Position numbers and translations under genes: made by a program. DNA of 64,000 nucleotides from Calcarisporiella thermophila CBS 279.70 (taxonomy: Eukaryota > Calcarisporiellomycota), in contig NW_027192194.1 of the NCBI RefSeq assembly GCF_041956535.1, positions 485,011 to 549,010 of the forward strand, read 5' to 3'. Below the pieces are notes generated by a model, which saw only the letters and a list, made by a program, of their open reading frames with translations, made no database searches and had not been told where the DNA came from. Numbering within the stretch: the first letter of the stretch is position 1; every line of letters begins with the position of its first letter. Positions 61,087-64,000 of the stretch are shown in pieces.

Positions 61087-63778
61087 ATGCAACCCCAAAC
61101 CTTCGATCGCGCTATACTTGCCTCCATTGACAAAACCCTCGAGGCTGGAAGACTGGCTGAAACCCATCAAATACTCTCCGCCTGTCCCCATCTTTCCAAT
61201 CCAAAAGTCAAGGTAGCTATCGTCATACCCATGCCATTCTCTTATATATGAAAGGCTAAAATGCCCTGGTTTCTTGGGGGGAGGGGCTTATAGCTTCGAG
61301 TTCTTCAATTAGCAGTTCTGGAGAACAATATGCCCGAGGCGAAATCCACCTTTTATGAAATGTAGAGAATACACGATATTTTACTCATAATGACACGTTA
61401 ATATATCATTGTCCATTTAGTTACAAGGAGCACCATCAAGAACCATGGTTCAAGGAATACTCAAACAAACTCGTACAGAGTATAATGGAGCAGAAACGCG
61501 ACTCCACGCATAGTAAGCGAACTTTGATAATCCCCAATAGTTGCAATCACATGCTAAGATGGAATATTTAGCATTCTTTTCTACCCTTTCAAAAAAAGTG
61601 CAGCAAAACTTATTAATTGAGTGTGCTGGTAAATCCAAATGCACAAGCATAGTTTGCCTAATACTGCTTACATGAATAGCTATCGACTATAGAATGGTAC
61701 GAATCCAAGGATAATGTATTGGAAGCAGCACGGCTGTACTTTCTATGTATCGAAGCATATCCCACTTCAATTACGGAGCTGGGTGTAAGTTCTATTGCAA
61801 ATGCCCGTGTCTCGGTGGCATTTTATTGAATGCCTACCCTTTTGTCAATTAGCCTCGTCTTGCTGAACTCTTAATCAGCTTTGAGCAATCACACAAGTTG
61901 ATGGTCGTGAATCCGATCCGAAAATGGTTTGGTATGTGGTTCAATTCCCGTTGAAGACGCCTTCGCTTACCAGCATTGCACCTTCTTTTAAAAGCTGTCG
62001 GCTTTTTCCCGCATGTGTTACAAAGTGTGCTGATTATTAGCGACGATGCGTCCCCGCCCGAAACTACATCTCAGCCTACCCTCCGCGTTCCTGCCCTGCA
62101 ATTCCTCACCTGGCTCGAGTATGTGCAGGCCTACTATTTTGCCCTCAAAGATTGGGAGACTCTCTTCCGAATTTCTTTTATATCCATGGAGAAGTGTGGT
62201 TATCTGCCGGAGGGAACGTGAGTCCTTTGTATTCAACTAGGGACCATATCGTTCTAGACCTATTGCATTTTTTTTTTCCTCTAGTCACTCTTCCTTTCCT
62301 CTGTCGAACGACCTGGACCCCCAGTTTTTACATTTGCTTCGCGAGCAACGCAAAAAAGTAGACGCATCCAGACAACATCTGGGCGATTTCGAGTGCAATT
62401 TCTTGATGGTGTATTTCGTGTATATTGCATATAATTATTATTGTTTGGTGAATGATATCACTACTGATGACGATGCCAACGACGACAATGCAAAGAGTAA
62501 GTTTATTTTGTCGCGATGTATGAGCGTCGCAAACCAGTCTCACCCAAGTCGAACATGCTATTGTTGTTTAGAGAACTCACCTTTCTTTATACCCGTATGC
62601 GATCTCTTTCCTCCGACCGCTTTTTCTCGCCGGCAATTCTCTGAAAATATGAACAGTGCATTGTCGGATGACGAGAATTCCGCTACCGACGATGATTCGT
62701 TTGACACCGATGACCTCGACGAAAATAGTCAGGACACTGGCCTTTTCAAGAATCTCTTGGATTCTGAAGACACCTTATCCCCCAAACGCCGGCGACTTAC
62801 CGAAGATCATGTGATGCATATCTCTAATTTGATCAGTGAGCAGAACGAACAGCGTCACAAGGAAGAGAACGATCAATTACTGAACAAAAAATTGATGGGC
62901 ACTCTCCACACGATCCAGGACTTGTTCTACTATTTTGTTATGTATGGGCGAGCAATGGGGGGTGCTCGTGGAAGCACCATTGCGGAGATCATGGACCAGC
63001 TTGATCGGTGGCGACTGACCACGAGCCTGTACGACGCAGCCCTCTTGGCCTATGCCGACACGAACCTCTTCACGGTGCGTCGCCCTCTCGTGCTCTTCTA
63101 TCCCTAACAGTTTGATGAATTTAGCGTCTTCCTTTTTAATTTTTGTAGGGCCTCTTGCACCCAGCCCTTAATTCTTACCAAATACTTCTTGACCGCAGGC
63201 TGAAAGATTGGCAGAAGAGATGCCTCCTCATGTCCCCCTCATTCCTCCCTTTTCGCATTCTCTACAGCATCGCACTCTGCTACATTCTTGCCGGCTGGAT
63301 TCACGAGGCACGAGTAGAGCTTTGCACTCTCCTCAGCACCGTCAACCTCGACCTACAGAGCCTAGCGCCCGAATTTGAGGCAGAGGATGAGAATACCTCG
63401 CGGTCTATTATGTCGGGGTCTCGCTTTGTTAGAATGTCTAAGGAGGGATTAGCGGTGAGATGCGTCAAGCACTTGATCGCAGGATATGTAACCCAGATAA
63501 GACATCGGCCCGGGCCCATGTTGTCGCAATATGCATCCGAAGCACTGGCATTAATGCAGCTGAGCTGGAGATATTATCGCTCCAACGGGATGGCTGCAAA
63601 AGCCTTAGCTCAAATGTTTCGGAGGGAACTAACGGTCAGAAAGGAGGTGATACCATACATTTACGAGAAGGATCTGGTTCAAGCGTGGAAGCTTCCCGAT
63701 GGGGTTCCGACAGGAAGTAAGGAGAGCTTGAATGGGCTATTGAAAAATATTGTGAAGGTTTATGGAGGTGGAAAGTAG
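61087..63778 (+). CDS. Large helical protein, possible Integrator complex subunit 10
   Basis: Eight or more exons (61087-61212, about 61293-61362, 61421-61511, then about 61694) from ATG 61087 (MQPQTFDRAILASIDKTLEA) to TAG 63776-63778. Consecutive exons keep frame: LRVLQLAVLENNMPEAKSTF, YEIYKEHHQEPWFKEYSNKL, WYESKDNVLEAARLYFLCIE. A TPR-like helical fold is evident. A long acidic insert (SDDENSATDDDSFDTDDLDE) and an NLS-like SPKRRRL lie in the middle. The C-terminal third (LFYYFVMYGRAMGG, FRILYSIALCYILAGWIHEA) is conserved-looking. Alternating helices and the early LAxxL/PWF text suggest INTS10, the Integrator subunit in the INTS10-13-14 module. I recognise no diagnostic motif, so this remains a guess. 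Confidence 0.6.
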
Positions 63779-64000
63779 ATTTCGCTACTCCTAGCTTTTT
63801 TTTGGAATCAATGTATTATACGTGTAGTTTGTATCATTTGCATAGTTAAAATGTGTTTTACAATTAAAAGCTTGGCAATGCTGCATTTTCTGCATTCTCT
63901 TTTCATATTATCTTTTAAATAATCAAGGATCGTGAGGCCAAAGATAATGGCATTAATGAGCAAGTTATCGAGAATCCTATTTTGGCCGAAGTGGACTATT

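Overview
The window is nuclear DNA of a fungus. Nearly every gene is split by short GT-AG introns (mostly about 55-100 bp, donor usually GTAAG). The gene set is fungal: a tropomyosin of 161 aa, Pob3 without an HMG box, a Pcl-type cyclin, an STE13/DAP2-type dipeptidyl aminopeptidase, a CENP-I/Mis6 homologue and an AA-type secreted copper-oxygenase-like protein. It also keeps genes that budding yeasts lack (GNL1, NKAP, a DUF1308/C7orf25 homologue, a DNAJC30-like J protein, a possible Integrator subunit). That mix points to an early-diverging (Mucoromycota/Zoopagomycota-like) lineage, but this is inference and the species cannot be named. I found no rRNA, tRNA, CRISPR array, plasmid or virus.

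Layout. 1-4.7 kb: 5'-truncated cytochrome P450 (+) convergent with GNL1 GTPase (-). 5.0-8.5 kb: alanyl-tRNA synthetase (-). 8.5-11.3 kb: AT-rich gene desert. 11.3-12.3 kb: Pcl-type cyclin (+). 13.6-14.4 kb: secreted LPMO-like protein with an Arg/Gly/Asn repeat tail (-). 16.8-18.3 kb: DUF1308 protein (+). 18.8-21.8 kb: dipeptidyl aminopeptidase (+). 23.1-27.8 kb: membrane-anchored ARM-repeat/SPRY protein with many introns (-). 28.8-32.2 kb: tropomyosin (+), Rpt3 (-), ARPC3 (+). 32.8-35.2 kb: GGA adaptor (+). 35.9-39.4 kb: CLC antiporter (+). 39.7-42.8 kb: J protein (-) and Pob3 (+) from a shared 151-bp promoter. 43.0-47.7 kb: membrane glutaredoxin (-) and CENP-I (+), divergent. 48.2-49.2 kb: TPR protein (+). 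49.2-52.6 kb: GC-rich desert with G-tracts and palindromes. 52.6-53.4 kb: TALE homeodomain protein (+). 53.9-58.2 kb: two unrecognised membrane proteins (-). 58.6-60.1 kb: NKAP (-). 61.1-63.8 kb: Integrator-subunit-10-like protein (+).

Themes. Most genes are single-copy housekeeping genes in head-to-head or tail-to-tail pairs, with no sign of a metabolic cluster. Two actin regulators (tropomyosin, ARPC3) flank a proteasome ATPase. Chromatin and centromere functions (Pob3, CENP-I) lie close together. GGA and CLC both belong to the trans-Golgi/endosome system. The least ordinary items are the LPMO-like protein with a 15-bp-periodic cationic tail, the tail-anchored polyproline/coiled-coil protein, the ARM+SPRY membrane protein, a shared GGTGGCT promoter motif, and introns that repeatedly split catalytic motifs.
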